From NCBI GenBank assembly GCA_029259605.1, contig JAJDEV010000088.1:1-46316 (forward strand): DNA of 46,316 bases, written 5' to 3'. The translations under genes and the position numbers were made by a program. The DNA comes from Planctomycetota bacterium. Its GTDB lineage: Bacteria > Planctomycetota > UBA1135 > GCA-002686595. Below, piece by piece: positions 23,929-36,330 of this stretch (position 1 is the stretch's first letter; each line of letters begins with the position of its first letter). The notes below the pieces were generated by a model. It had not been told where the DNA came from and ran no database searches. It saw only the letters and a program-made list of their open reading frames with translations.

Positions 23929-24465
23929 ATGTTCTTCCTCCTTTCGATGTCCTCCGACGGCGGCGGTTTCAACCCGCTCGACTTCTCCAGCGGGGGAGGT
24001 CTAGTTTGGACCTGGGTCATCTTTCTCGGCGCGCTGCCGTTCCTGTGGAAGATCGTGATGGGACCGGTCACGGCCGCGCTCGAGGAGCGCGACGACCACG
24101 TGACCCACGCCATCGGAGCGGCGCAGACCGCGCAAGCGGAAGCGGAGAAGGCCCGCGCGGACGTCGAGGTTGCACTCGGCGAGGCGCAGGCCGAGGCCGC
24201 CAAGCTGCTCCAGGAAGCGCGCAAGCGTGCCGAGGCACGCGAACACGAGATCGTCGACGCCGCCAAGCAAGAGGCGTCCGCGATGGTCGAGGCCGCGCGC
24301 AACGCGATCCGCACCGAGCAGGACAAGGCGATTTCGGCCATTCGCAACGAGGTCGTCGAGCTCTCGATGAACGCGGCCTCCAAGGTGCTCGAGCGCAACG
24401 TGGACAGCGAAGACGACCGTCGCTTCGTCGCGGAACTCGTCGCCGGACAGGCGTCGAAGAACTGA
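23929..24465 (+). CDS. atpF: F1Fo ATP synthase subunit b
   Basis: A 178-residue peripheral-stalk subunit with a clear AGGAG site upstream of ATG 23929. It has one N-terminal membrane helix (GGLVWTWVIFLGALPFLWKIV, about 23-43). A long Ala/Glu/Lys-rich coiled coil from about residue 50 to 165 follows, typical of b (EERDDHVTHAIGAAQTAQAEAEKA and onward). Only one b gene is present, so the stalk is probably a b homodimer. It is followed by atpH after 10 bp. Confidence 0.95.
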   Translation: MFFLLSMSSDGGGFNPLDFSSGGGLVWTWVIFLGALPFLWKIVMGPVTAALEERDDHVTHAIGAAQTAQAEAEKARADVEVALGEAQAEAAKLLQEARKRAEAREHEIVDAAKQEASAMVEAARNAIRTEQDKAISAIRNEVVELSMNAASKVLERNVDSEDDRRFVAELVAGQASKN

Positions 24466-24475
24466 ACCGCCTCCC

Positions 24476-25030
24476 ATGATCGACCCCGTCACAAGCCGGT
24501 ACGCCAACGCGCTGTTCAGCCTCGCCATGGGGCGGGGCGTGTTGGATGCCGTGAGCGCCGACGTCGAGCGACTCGCGCGTGAAGTTGGAGCGCCGGGCGT
24601 GGGGGACTTCTACTTCGACGCGCGTGTGTCGATCGATGCCCGCCGCCTGAAGATCGCGTCGGTCACGCAGTCGATGCACGAGCTGACGAAGAACTTCGTC
24701 AACCTGCTGTTCGACAAGCGGCGCGAAGAGGTGTTGCGCAACCTGAGCGCCGCGTTCCACCAGCGCGCGCTCGACGAGCGCGGCGCCGCGGAAGGTATCG
24801 TCGAGAGCGCGCGCGCCCTCGGCGCGGGCGAGATCGCGAGCCTCGCGACCGCGTTCGGCGCCGAGCTCGGCAAGCGCGTCACGCTCGAGAACAAGGTGAC
24901 CGACGACGTGCTCGGCGGCGTGCGCGTCATCGTCGGCAGCCAGATGATCGACCGCTCCCTGCGCGGTCGACTCGACGGCTTGAAGAAGAAGCTCGGCACC
25001 GCCGCGCTGCCCAGTTTGTCGGAGCAGTAG
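24476..25030 (+). CDS. atpH: F1Fo ATP synthase subunit delta
   Basis: A 184-residue subunit that links the b stalk to the top of F1. It begins MIDPVTSRYANALFSLA, the usual opening helix, and contains FVNLLFDKRREEVL and the C-terminal DDVLGGVRVIVGSQMIDRSLRGRLDGLKKKL, which is the conserved signature. The start ATG 24476 is 10 bp after atpF, and the gene ends 55 bp before atpA. Confidence 0.95.
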   Translation: MIDPVTSRYANALFSLAMGRGVLDAVSADVERLAREVGAPGVGDFYFDARVSIDARRLKIASVTQSMHELTKNFVNLLFDKRREEVLRNLSAAFHQRALDERGAAEGIVESARALGAGEIASLATAFGAELGKRVTLENKVTDDVLGGVRVIVGSQMIDRSLRGRLDGLKKKLGTAALPSLSEQ

Positions 25031-25085
25031 GCTCCGCGAACTCACGAACAACTGATCCCCTAGATCTCGAATCGATAGAGAACCG

Positions 25086-26654
<1,569 letters not shown>

Positions 26655-26658
26655 TCCC

Positions 26659-29018
<2,360 letters not shown>

Positions 29019-29021
29019 TCC

Positions 29022-29438
29022 ATGGCAGGCGCCCTCACACTGCGTGTCATCACGCCGGACCACATCGTGCTCGACCGCCAGGTCGATCGCGTTCAGGTCC
29101 CCGCGGCCGACGGACTGATGGGCATCCTTCCGCGGCACGCGCACATGGTGACGGCGCTCGACGCCGGGCTCGTGACGTACCAAGTCGGCGGGTCCGAGGA
29201 AGTGCTCTTCGTCTCGGGTGGCTTCGCGGAAGTGCGCGGCGACACGGTGCGCATCGTCAGCGAAGCGGGTGAACGCCCCGAGGACATCAGCGAGGAGCGC
29301 GCGTCCAAGGCCGAAGAGCGCGCGCGCAAGCTCCTCGACGATGGCGCCGGCGGACCCGGAGTCCAGATCGACGTCCTCCGCGCCGAGTTCGCCCTGCGGC
29401 GCGCACGCTTCCGCCTTCGGGCGAAGCGTCGGTCGTAG
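29022..29438 (+). CDS. atpC: F1Fo ATP synthase subunit epsilon
   Basis: A 138-residue subunit at the foot of the rotor. The N-terminal beta sandwich has LTLRVITPDHIVLDRQVDRVQVPAADGLMGILPRHAHMVTAL and VSGGFAEVRGDTVRIVSE. The C-terminal helical part is more divergent and very basic at the end (RLRAKRRS). It ends 2 bp before aspS, so aspS may be expressed from the same mRNA. Confidence 0.96.
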   Translation: MAGALTLRVITPDHIVLDRQVDRVQVPAADGLMGILPRHAHMVTALDAGLVTYQVGGSEEVLFVSGGFAEVRGDTVRIVSEAGERPEDISEERASKAEERARKLLDDGAGGPGVQIDVLRAEFALRRARFRLRAKRRS

Positions 29439-29440
29439 CG

Positions 29441-31282
29441 GTGGCTGCTACCGAAGACGCGCGAGACTGGCGCCGCACGCACACGTGCGGCGAGCTGCGC
29501 GCCGAGCACATCGGCCAGGAGGTCGTCCTCAACGGTTGGGTGAACGCGCGCCGTGACCACGGCAGCATCTACTTCGTCGACATGCGCGATCGCTACGGCA
29601 TCACGCAGGTCGTGCTCGACGAGACGAACGCGGACGCGGTCAAGCTGTCGTCCGAGGACGTGATCTCGGTGCGTGGCGAGGTCATCGCGCGCTCCGAGGG
29701 CAACGTGAATACGGAACGCCCGACGGGGGCGATCGAGGTCAAGGTCACGCGGCTCGAGATCCTCGCGAAGTCCGAGACCCCGCCGTTCGAGGTCGCCGGT
29801 GGGGACGAACCCGCGGTGGAGATCCGACTGCGGCACCGCTACGTCGACCTGCGTCGCGCGGGCATGCAGAGGAACATCCTGCACCGCGGGCACTTCATCG
29901 GCGCGATGCGCCGCGCGTTCGAGGCGCAGGGCTTCTGCGACATCGAGACGCCCGTGCTCACCAAGGCGACGCCCGAGGGCGCGCGCGACTACCTCGTTCC
30001 GAGCCGCGTGCACCCGGGTTCGTTCTACGCGCTCCCGCAGTCGCCGCAGATCTTCAAGCAGATCCTGATGGTCTCGGGCTTCGACCGTTACTACCAGGTC
30101 GCGCGTTGCTTCCGCGACGAGGACCTGCGCGCCGACCGCCAGCCGGACTTCACGCAGCTCGACGTCGAGATGTCGTTCGTCGAGGAGGAGGACGTGTTCG
30201 CCGTGTGGGAGCGCGCGCTCGTGGAGACCTTCCGCGAGGTCATGCACGTGGAGCTGCCCGTCCCGTTCCCGCGCCTGACGTACGCCGAGTCGATGGAGCG
30301 CTTCGGATCGGACAAGCCGGACACGCGCTTCGCGATGGAGCTCGCCGACGTCGCGGCGTGGGCCGCGGAGTCCGACTTTCAGGTCTTCAAGAACGTGCTC
30401 GCGAGCGGCGGACGCGTCATGGGCATCGCGGTGCCCGGTGGCGCGGAGCTCTCACGCAAAGCGATCGATCAACTCGGCGCGTACGCCGGCGAGTTCGGAG
30501 CCAAGGGGCTCGCGTGGTGGAAGGCCGCCGCCGACGGCGGTTCCGGCCCGCTCGCGCGCTTCGCGACGGACGGGAAGGCGACGACGCTCATGGAAGCGCT
30601 CGGCGCGAGCGAGGGCGACCTGTGCCTCTTCGTCGCCGACACCGAGAAGGTCGTGCGCCGCACGCTCGGCGAGCTGCGCGTGAAGCTCGGTCGCGAGCGC
30701 GGACTCGTGCAGCCGGGCTGGAACTTCCGGTGGGTGACGCGCTTCCCGATGTTCGAGTTCGACGACGAGTCCGGACGCTGGAACAGCTCACACCACCCGT
30801 TCACCGCGCCCTCCGATTGGGACCTCGCCGGCGCGACCGGTCCCGAGGATCCGGCGTTGGGCGGGCTCGAGAGCCGCGCCTACGACCTCGTCCTGAACGG
30901 CTGGGAGCTCGGCTCGGGTTCCATCCGTATCCATCGCACCGACGTCCAGCGGCGCATCTTCGAGATCCTCGGTATCGGCGAGGACGAGCAGCGCGCCAAG
31001 TTCGGCTTCCTGCTCGACGCGCTGAAGTACGGCGCACCGCCGCACGGCGGCTTCGCGATGGGGCTCGACCGCATCTGCGCGCTGACGCTGGGGCTCGACA
31101 ACATCCGCGACGTCATCGCGTTCCCGAAGACGACCTCGGCCGCGGATCTGATGTGCGACGCGCCGTCCCCCGTGACGGACGAGCAGCTACGTGACGTTCA
31201 CATCGCGCTCGCACCGAGCGCGATCGCCGCACGCGAACGCGCGGCCCAGGCGGCGGACGTGTCCGACGCCTCGGAATCCTGA
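29441..31282 (+). CDS. aspS: Aspartyl-tRNA synthetase (possibly non-discriminating, Asp/Asn)
   Basis: A 613-residue bacterial-type class II synthetase from GTG 29441. The OB-fold anticodon-binding domain (about 15-115) holds GWVNARRDHGSIYFVDMRD. The catalytic motifs are FRDEDLRADRQPDFTQLD (motif 2) and GGFAMGLDRICAL (motif 3). The GAD insert (about 290-420) is intact. The histidine H40 in RRDHG occupies the position where tRNA-Asp-specific enzymes usually have leucine. Enzymes that also charge tRNA-Asn commonly have histidine there. If so, the cell would need GatCAB to make Asn-tRNA. No gat or asnS gene is in the window. Confidence 0.97.
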   Translation: MAATEDARDWRRTHTCGELRAEHIGQEVVLNGWVNARRDHGSIYFVDMRDRYGITQVVLDETNADAVKLSSEDVISVRGEVIARSEGNVNTERPTGAIEVKVTRLEILAKSETPPFEVAGGDEPAVEIRLRHRYVDLRRAGMQRNILHRGHFIGAMRRAFEAQGFCDIETPVLTKATPEGARDYLVPSRVHPGSFYALPQSPQIFKQILMVSGFDRYYQVARCFRDEDLRADRQPDFTQLDVEMSFVEEEDVFAVWERALVETFREVMHVELPVPFPRLTYAESMERFGSDKPDTRFAMELADVAAWAAESDFQVFKNVLASGGRVMGIAVPGGAELSRKAIDQLGAYAGEFGAKGLAWWKAAADGGSGPLARFATDGKATTLMEALGASEGDLCLFVADTEKVVRRTLGELRVKLGRERGLVQPGWNFRWVTRFPMFEFDDESGRWNSSHHPFTAPSDWDLAGATGPEDPALGGLESRAYDLVLNGWELGSGSIRIHRTDVQRRIFEILGIGEDEQRAKFGFLLDALKYGAPPHGGFAMGLDRICALTLGLDNIRDVIAFPKTTSAADLMCDAPSPVTDEQLRDVHIALAPSAIAARERAAQAADVSDASES

Positions 31283-31406
31283 TGATTTCAGGGACCGTAC
31301 GGTCGCGCGTCGATAGGGCCGGATGGCGGTCGAACTGGCGAAAGCTCGCCGGTCCGCCTATGCTGCGCCCAATGGGATCCCGGCGACCTTCGCGAAGAAC
31401 CGGGCT

Positions 31407-31424
31407 GACCGCGCTCCCGCGGTC
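31407..31424 (+). promoter_or_regulatory. Hairpin in the infC leader
   Basis: GACCGCG (31407-31413) and CGCGGTC (31418-31424) are perfectly complementary around a CTCC loop, 33 nt upstream of the inferred infC start. Leaders of infC-rpmI-rplT operons are often regulatory, but nothing here matches a known L20 leader motif. No T-run follows, so a terminator is unlikely. Confidence 0.35.
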
Positions 31425-31457
31425 GCTCCCGAACACCAACCAAGAGACCAGACCTCT

Positions 31458-31997
31458 TTGAAAAAGAAGCGCCCCCTCCAGCGATCCGCTCCGACCTCGA
31501 AGTATCGGATCAACCGTCAGATCCGCGTCCCGGAAGTGCGCCTCATCGACGCCGCGGACGAGCAGATCGGTGTGGTCAACACCGATGACGCGAGGCGCAT
31601 GGCCGACGAGGCCGGACTCGACCTCGTGGAGGTCCAGCCGAACGCCGTGCCCCCGGTCTGCCGGGTGATGGACTACGGCAAGTTCAAGTACGCGCAGAAG
31701 AAGAAGGAGCGCGGCTCGTCCAAGGCCAAGGCGCACTCGACGCTCAAGGAACTCCGCGTGCGTCCCGCGATCGACCCGCACGACCTCGAGTACCGCCTCG
31801 TCCAGGGACGCAAGTTCCTCCAGGAGGGGCACAAGGTCCAGGTGGTCTGCATCTTCCGCGGCCGCCAGCGCGCGCACCCGGAGATGGGCTATCGCGTGAT
31901 GGAGCAGGTGGCCGAGACGCTCGCCGACATCTCGAAGATCGAGACGCGCCCGAAGATGAACGGGCCGCGGATGTCGATGCTGCTCTCCCGCAAGTAG
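31458..31997 (+). CDS. infC: Translation initiation factor IF-3
   Basis: A 179-residue IF-3, which binds 30S subunits and checks start-codon and initiator tRNA pairing. The start is taken as TTG 31458 (LKKKRPLQRS), because the family's conserved part YRINRQIRVPEVRLID begins about 16 residues later. An in-frame ATG at 31323 would add 45 residues without family match. Hallmarks are ARRMADEAGLDLVEVQPNAVPPVCRVMDYGKFKY and the C-domain KVQVVCIFRGRQRAHPEMG. A rare start codon is typical of infC and allows autoregulation by IF-3. It is followed by rpmI and rplT, the usual order. Confidence 0.93.
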   Translation: MKKKRPLQRSAPTSKYRINRQIRVPEVRLIDAADEQIGVVNTDDARRMADEAGLDLVEVQPNAVPPVCRVMDYGKFKYAQKKKERGSSKAKAHSTLKELRVRPAIDPHDLEYRLVQGRKFLQEGHKVQVVCIFRGRQRAHPEMGYRVMEQVAETLADISKIETRPKMNGPRMSMLLSRK

Positions 31998-32227
31998 CCG
32001 AGCGAGCGCGTCCCGATTCCGCAGAGATGGCTCCGAATCCGGAGCGCAGCCTTGGCGAGCGGGGGGCAGGCCGCTACGCTTTTCGGCCTTCAAGCGCGGA
32101 GGACCCCGACCGGTTCCCTCGCGCCCCCGTCAGCGGTACAGGGCTGCTAGCGATCGGGGACCCCACTTCGACCGTGTCGGTCGCTCGCGAACCACGCGAG
32201 GCACGGCGAATTCCAGAGGAACGAACG

Positions 32228-32422
32228 ATGCCCAAGCTGAAGACCAAAGGCTCCTGCAAGAACCGCTTCAAGGTCACGAAGAACGGCAAGGTGAAGTGCA
32301 GCAAACCCGGCAAGGGTCACCAACGTGCCATTCACTCCGGTAAGGACAAGCGCGCGCTGCGCGAGAAGATCGTGCTCACGGGAACGTGGGCGAAACTCGT
32401 GAAGAAGATGTTGGGGGTCTAA
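32228..32422 (+). CDS. rpmI: 50S ribosomal protein L35
   Basis: A 64-residue, very basic ribosomal protein. [23 protein letters not shown] is a standard L35 opening, and the end is [19 protein letters not shown] lies 8 bp upstream of the ATG. It is separated from infC by 230 bp. No gene is visible in that gap, and a CTAG at about 32147 there has no palindromic arms. rplT follows after 4 bp. Confidence 0.96.
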   Translation: MPKLKTKGSCKNRFKVTKNGKVKCSKPGKGHQRAIHSGKDKRALREKIVLTGTWAKLVKKMLGV

Positions 32423-32426
32423 TCCG

Positions 32427-32783
32427 ATGGTACGCGTCACCTACGGGGCACCCCGTCACCAGAAGAAGGTTCGTTACTTCAAGCGCGCGCGCGGCTTCCG
32501 CGGAGGCCGTTCGAAGCTCTGGCGCACTGTGCGCGAGTCCGTCGTGCGCGCCTGGGCCTACGCCTATCGCGACCGCCGTCAGAAGAAGCGCCAGTTCCGC
32601 CGCCTGTGGATCCTGCGCATCAACGCGGCCGCGCGCATGCGGGGGATCACCTATTCGCGCTTCATGGACGGCCTGAAGAAGGCGAACGTCGAGCTGAACC
32701 GCAAGCAGCTGTCCGAGCTCGCCATCCACGAGCCGGCCGTGTTCGACGCGCTCGTCGAGCAGGCCAAGTCCGCCGTCGCCTGA
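32427..32783 (+). CDS. rplT: 50S ribosomal protein L20
   Basis: A 118-residue basic protein needed for early 50S assembly. It contains [30 protein letters not shown] sequence, [40 protein letters not shown] and [18 protein letters not shown], all L20 hallmarks. In other bacteria L20 represses its own operon; no such site is recognisable here. It ends 16 bp before pheS. Confidence 0.97.
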   Translation: MVRVTYGAPRHQKKVRYFKRARGFRGGRSKLWRTVRESVVRAWAYAYRDRRQKKRQFRRLWILRINAAARMRGITYSRFMDGLKKANVELNRKQLSELAIHEPAVFDALVEQAKSAVA

Positions 32784-32799
32784 CGGGACGAGGCTCGCG

Positions 32800-33837
32800 A
32801 TGTTGAGCCCGGAAGCCGAGGCGATCCGTGACGAGGCCTTGGCCGGCGTCGCCGCCGCCTCGGACGTGGCCGCGCTCGCGAGCGTGGACCGCACGTTCCT
32901 GGGCAAGGACGGCGCGGTCGGTCAGATCCTCGCGTCGATCAAGGACGCCCCTCCCGAGAAGCGCAAGCAGCTCGGGCAGGAGGCGAACGCCCTCAAGCAG
33001 GTGATCGGTGGCGCGATCGAGGAACGGCGTGAGGCGCTGCGCGCTGAGGCGCTCGTCGCCGAGCGCGCGAGCGATGGCTTCGACCCGACGCTCCCCGGAG
33101 CGCCGCTCCAACGCGGCAGCCTGCATCCCGTCACACAGGTGACGCGCGAGCTCCAGGGCATCTTCTCGTCGATGGGGTACGCCATCCTCGACGGCCCCGA
33201 GGTCGAGCTCGACGACTACAACTTCGAGGCGCTCAACATCCCCGCCGACCACCCGGCGCGCGAGATGTACGACACGTTCTGGTGCAAGGGCGACGCGAAC
33301 CTGCTCCTGCGCACGCACACGTCGCCGGTCCAGATCCGCGCGCTCGAGACCCTCGAGCCGCCGTTCCGCGCCATCGCGCCGGGACGCTGCTTCCGCAACG
33401 AGACCGTCGACGCGTCGCACGAGCACACGTTCCATCAGATGGAAGGGCTCGTCGTCGGCGAGGGCATCACCGTCGGTCACCTGATCGGCGCGATGAAGAC
33501 CTTCCTGCGCGAGGTCTTCCGGCGCGACCTCGAGATCCGCTTGCGCCCGGGGTTCTTCCCGTTCGTCGAGCCCGGCTTCGAGCTCGACGTGCGCTGCCCG
33601 TTCTGCGCCGAGAAGACGCCGCGCGGTTGCAGCGTCTGCAAGCGCACGACGTGGATCGAACTCTGTCCCTGCGGCATGGTCCATCCGCGCGTGCTCGCGT
33701 TCGGCGGAGTCGATGCGGAGAAGTACACGGGCTTCGCCTTCGGCCTCGGCCTGTCGCGGCTCGTCATGCTGCGCTTCGGCATCGACGACATCCGACACCT
33801 GATGGGGGCCGACCTGCGCTTCCTGGAGCAGTTCTGA
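32800..33837 (+). CDS. pheS: Phenylalanyl-tRNA synthetase alpha subunit
   Basis: A 345-residue catalytic subunit of the PheST tetramer. An N-terminal coiled coil (about 1-90) precedes the class II core with HPVTQVTRELQGIFSSMGY, LLRTHTSPVQIRAL, GRCFRNETVDASHEHTFHQMEG and motif 3 YTGFAFGLGLSRLVMLRFG. Near residues 266-291 there is a cysteine cluster, C266-x2-C269, C277-x2-C280, C289 and C291, before the GMVHPRVL motif. This fits a small metal-binding insert found in a subset of bacterial PheS. The stop overlaps the pheT ATG (TGATG). Confidence 0.97.
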   Translation: MLSPEAEAIRDEALAGVAAASDVAALASVDRTFLGKDGAVGQILASIKDAPPEKRKQLGQEANALKQVIGGAIEERREALRAEALVAERASDGFDPTLPGAPLQRGSLHPVTQVTRELQGIFSSMGYAILDGPEVELDDYNFEALNIPADHPAREMYDTFWCKGDANLLLRTHTSPVQIRALETLEPPFRAIAPGRCFRNETVDASHEHTFHQMEGLVVGEGITVGHLIGAMKTFLREVFRRDLEIRLRPGFFPFVEPGFELDVRCPFCAEKTPRGCSVCKRTTWIELCPCGMVHPRVLAFGGVDAEKYTGFAFGLGLSRLVMLRFGIDDIRHLMGADLRFLEQF

Positions 33838-36248
33838 TGTTCCTCTCCTATCGATGGCTCCAGCGTCACGTCGACCTCACCGGCGTCAGCGCGCAAGAGA
33901 TCGCGGAGGACCTGACGATCCACACGGCCGAGGTCGAGGGCGTCGAGCCGTTCGCCCCGGCGCTGTCCGACGTCGTCGTCGGACACGTGGTCGACCGCAA
34001 GCCGCATCCGGACGCCGATCGCCTGAGCGTCTGCACGGTCGACGTCGGCGACGACACGCCGCTGAACATCGTGTGTGGCGCGCCGAACGTCGACGCGGGT
34101 CAGAAGGTCGCGGTGGGTCGCGTGGGCACCGTGCTGCCCGGCAACCTGAAGCTCAAGAAGGCCAAGATCCGCGGCGTCGAGTCGCGCGGCATGATCTGCT
34201 CCGAGCGCGAGCTCGAGCTCGGCGACGAACACTCCGGCATCTGGGTGCTGCCCGACGACGCGCAGGTCGGCGTGCCCGTGGCCCAGGCGCTCGGCATCGA
34301 CGACTGGATCATCGAGATCGAGAACAAGTCGCTCACGCATCGCCCCGACCTGTGGGGGCACCGCGGGATCGCGACCGAGATCGCGGCCATCCGCGGACTC
34401 GAGCTCTTGCCGCTCGACCTCACGCTTCCCGAGACGGCGGGCGGCGAGCCGTATCCGGTCCGCGTCGAGTCGCCCGGCTGCCCGCGCTACCTCGGTCTGC
34501 CGATCTCGGGCGTGCGCGTCGAGCGTTCGCCGCTGTGGCTGCGGCTCCTGCTCATCGCCGCCGGTCAACGCCCGCTCGACCTGCTCGTCGACCTGTCGAA
34601 CTTCGTGATGCTCGACCTCGGCCAACCGAACCATCTGTTCGACGCCGGGCGCCTCTCGAGCGAGGGCATCCTCGTGCGCAACGCGCGCGCGGGCGAGACG
34701 ATGACGACGCTCGACGACGTCGAGCGCACGTTCACGCAGAACGACATGCTGATCGTCTCCGGCGACGAGCCGGTCGCCGTCGCGGGTGTGATGGGCGGCG
34801 AGGCCTCGAAGGTCGCGGAGGGAACGACGGACCTCCTGCTCGAGGTCGCTGCGTTCGACGCGACGACCGTGCGCCGTACCGCGCAGCGGCTCGGCCTGCG
34901 CACCGACGCGTCGACGCGCTTCGAGAAGACGCTCGATCCGACGCTGCCCGCGAAGGCGGCGGCGCACCTCGTGCACACGCTGCGCGCGATCCAGCCGGAC
35001 GTCACGCTGCCGCGCGCGATGGGCGACGCCGGCACCTGGACCGATCCCGCGTGCGACGTCGAACTGCGGCCCGAACGCGTGCGCATCGTCCTAGGCGCCG
35101 ACGTTCCGGATGACGAGATCGAGCGCATTCTGACGTCGCTCGGCTTCGGCGTGGTTCGCAGCGCTTCGCCGTGGAGCGTCCGCGTGCCCTCCGATCGCGC
35201 GGCCAAGGACGTCGGCATCGAGGAGGACCTGATCGAAGAGGTCGGCCGGATGTTCGGCTACGGGAACATCGCTGAACGCCCGCTCGAGGGGCCGCTCGTG
35301 CCCGCGCCGCGGGACGAGCGACGCGAGCTCGTCGAGCTGCTGCAGAACCGACTCGCCGGCGCCGCGCGCTTCCACGAGGCGCTGACGCACACCTTCCAGT
35401 TCGACGCACTGTTGCAACGACTCGGAGCCTTCGACGAGGCGTACCTCGAAGTGCTCAACCCGCAGATCGACGGGTGCGCGCGCATCCGGCGCTCGATCCT
35501 CCCGAGCTTGCTCGGTGTGCTCGAGGGCAACCGACGTCACTCGGACGACGTGCGGCTCTTCGAGATCGGCAAGGGCTACCGACCGGAAGACGCGAACGAG
35601 CGCGGCGAACCGCGGGAAGTGCACCAGCTCGCGATCGTGTGGGCCCTGCCGCGCCCCGGCAAGAACGCGCGCTTCGACGCCGGCGTGATGTCGCGCTTGC
35701 AGTCCGTGGTCGACGACTTGATCCGCGTCGCGCGTCGCAGCGCGTCGGGCTGGCGCGCGCTCGACGCGACGGACGTGCCGAGCTGGGCGCATCCGGGACG
35801 CTCGATGGCCAACGAGTTCGCCACGGTCGGCGTGCTCGACCCGGGCGTGAAGCGCGAGCTCGGCCTCGACGGCGACCTCGAGTGCGACGTGGCGTTCGCC
35901 GAGCTGTCGCTCGACGCGCTCCTCGCCGCCGACGAAGCGCCGCACGCGTACCACCCGATCCCGCGCTTCCCCAGCGTCAAGGTCGACGTCGCGTTCTCGG
36001 TGCCCGAGGCCTTTGCGGCGGGCGACGCGATCGCCGTGGTCGAGGCGGCGGGCAAGGGGCTCGTCCACTCGACCGAGATGTTCGATCTGTATCGCGGCGA
36101 CAGCGTCGGCGCGGGCAAGAAGTCGCTCGCCCTGCACGTGCGCCTCCTGGCGTCCGATCGCACGCTGTCGGACGAGGACGTCGCGCGCTTCGTCGGTCGC
36201 GTCGAACGCGGAATCGAGCGCGCGGGCGGCGAGCTGCGCTCGGAGTAG
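33837..36248 (+). CDS. pheT: Phenylalanyl-tRNA synthetase beta subunit
   Basis: An 803-residue subunit with full-length domain order. An N-terminal [14 protein letters not shown] segment precedes the EMAP-type tRNA-binding domain ([25 protein letters not shown], about 45-155). The B3/B4 editing domain follows (about 210-385, with [23 protein letters not shown]), then B5 ([15 protein letters not shown]), the catalytic-like core, and the C-terminal anticodon-binding FDX-ACB domain ([14 protein letters not shown] to the end). The start ATG 33837 shares its A with the pheS stop. This is the last gene of the translation cluster. Confidence 0.97.
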   Translation: MFLSYRWLQRHVDLTGVSAQEIAEDLTIHTAEVEGVEPFAPALSDVVVGHVVDRKPHPDADRLSVCTVDVGDDTPLNIVCGAPNVDAGQKVAVGRVGTVLPGNLKLKKAKIRGVESRGMICSERELELGDEHSGIWVLPDDAQVGVPVAQALGIDDWIIEIENKSLTHRPDLWGHRGIATEIAAIRGLELLPLDLTLPETAGGEPYPVRVESPGCPRYLGLPISGVRVERSPLWLRLLLIAAGQRPLDLLVDLSNFVMLDLGQPNHLFDAGRLSSEGILVRNARAGETMTTLDDVERTFTQNDMLIVSGDEPVAVAGVMGGEASKVAEGTTDLLLEVAAFDATTVRRTAQRLGLRTDASTRFEKTLDPTLPAKAAAHLVHTLRAIQPDVTLPRAMGDAGTWTDPACDVELRPERVRIVLGADVPDDEIERILTSLGFGVVRSASPWSVRVPSDRAAKDVGIEEDLIEEVGRMFGYGNIAERPLEGPLVPAPRDERRELVELLQNRLAGAARFHEALTHTFQFDALLQRLGAFDEAYLEVLNPQIDGCARIRRSILPSLLGVLEGNRRHSDDVRLFEIGKGYRPEDANERGEPREVHQLAIVWALPRPGKNARFDAGVMSRLQSVVDDLIRVARRSASGWRALDATDVPSWAHPGRSMANEFATVGVLDPGVKRELGLDGDLECDVAFAELSLDALLAADEAPHAYHPIPRFPSVKVDVAFSVPEAFAAGDAIAVVEAAGKGLVHSTEMFDLYRGDSVGAGKKSLALHVRLLASDRTLSDEDVARFVGRVERGIERAGGELRSE

Positions 36249-36330
36249 CACGCGCCCGGCGCGTCCTCCAACTCGCTCGGTCCGCACGGTAGGCTGTGCC
36301 TCCCGAACCGACCGCCAGCGAGGCTTTCCC

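Noticed and set aside
31323..31457. ATG at 31323 as the infC start
   Set aside because: The extra 45 residues do not resemble IF-3 and have poorer codon bias; the TTG at 31458 fits family length. It remains possible.
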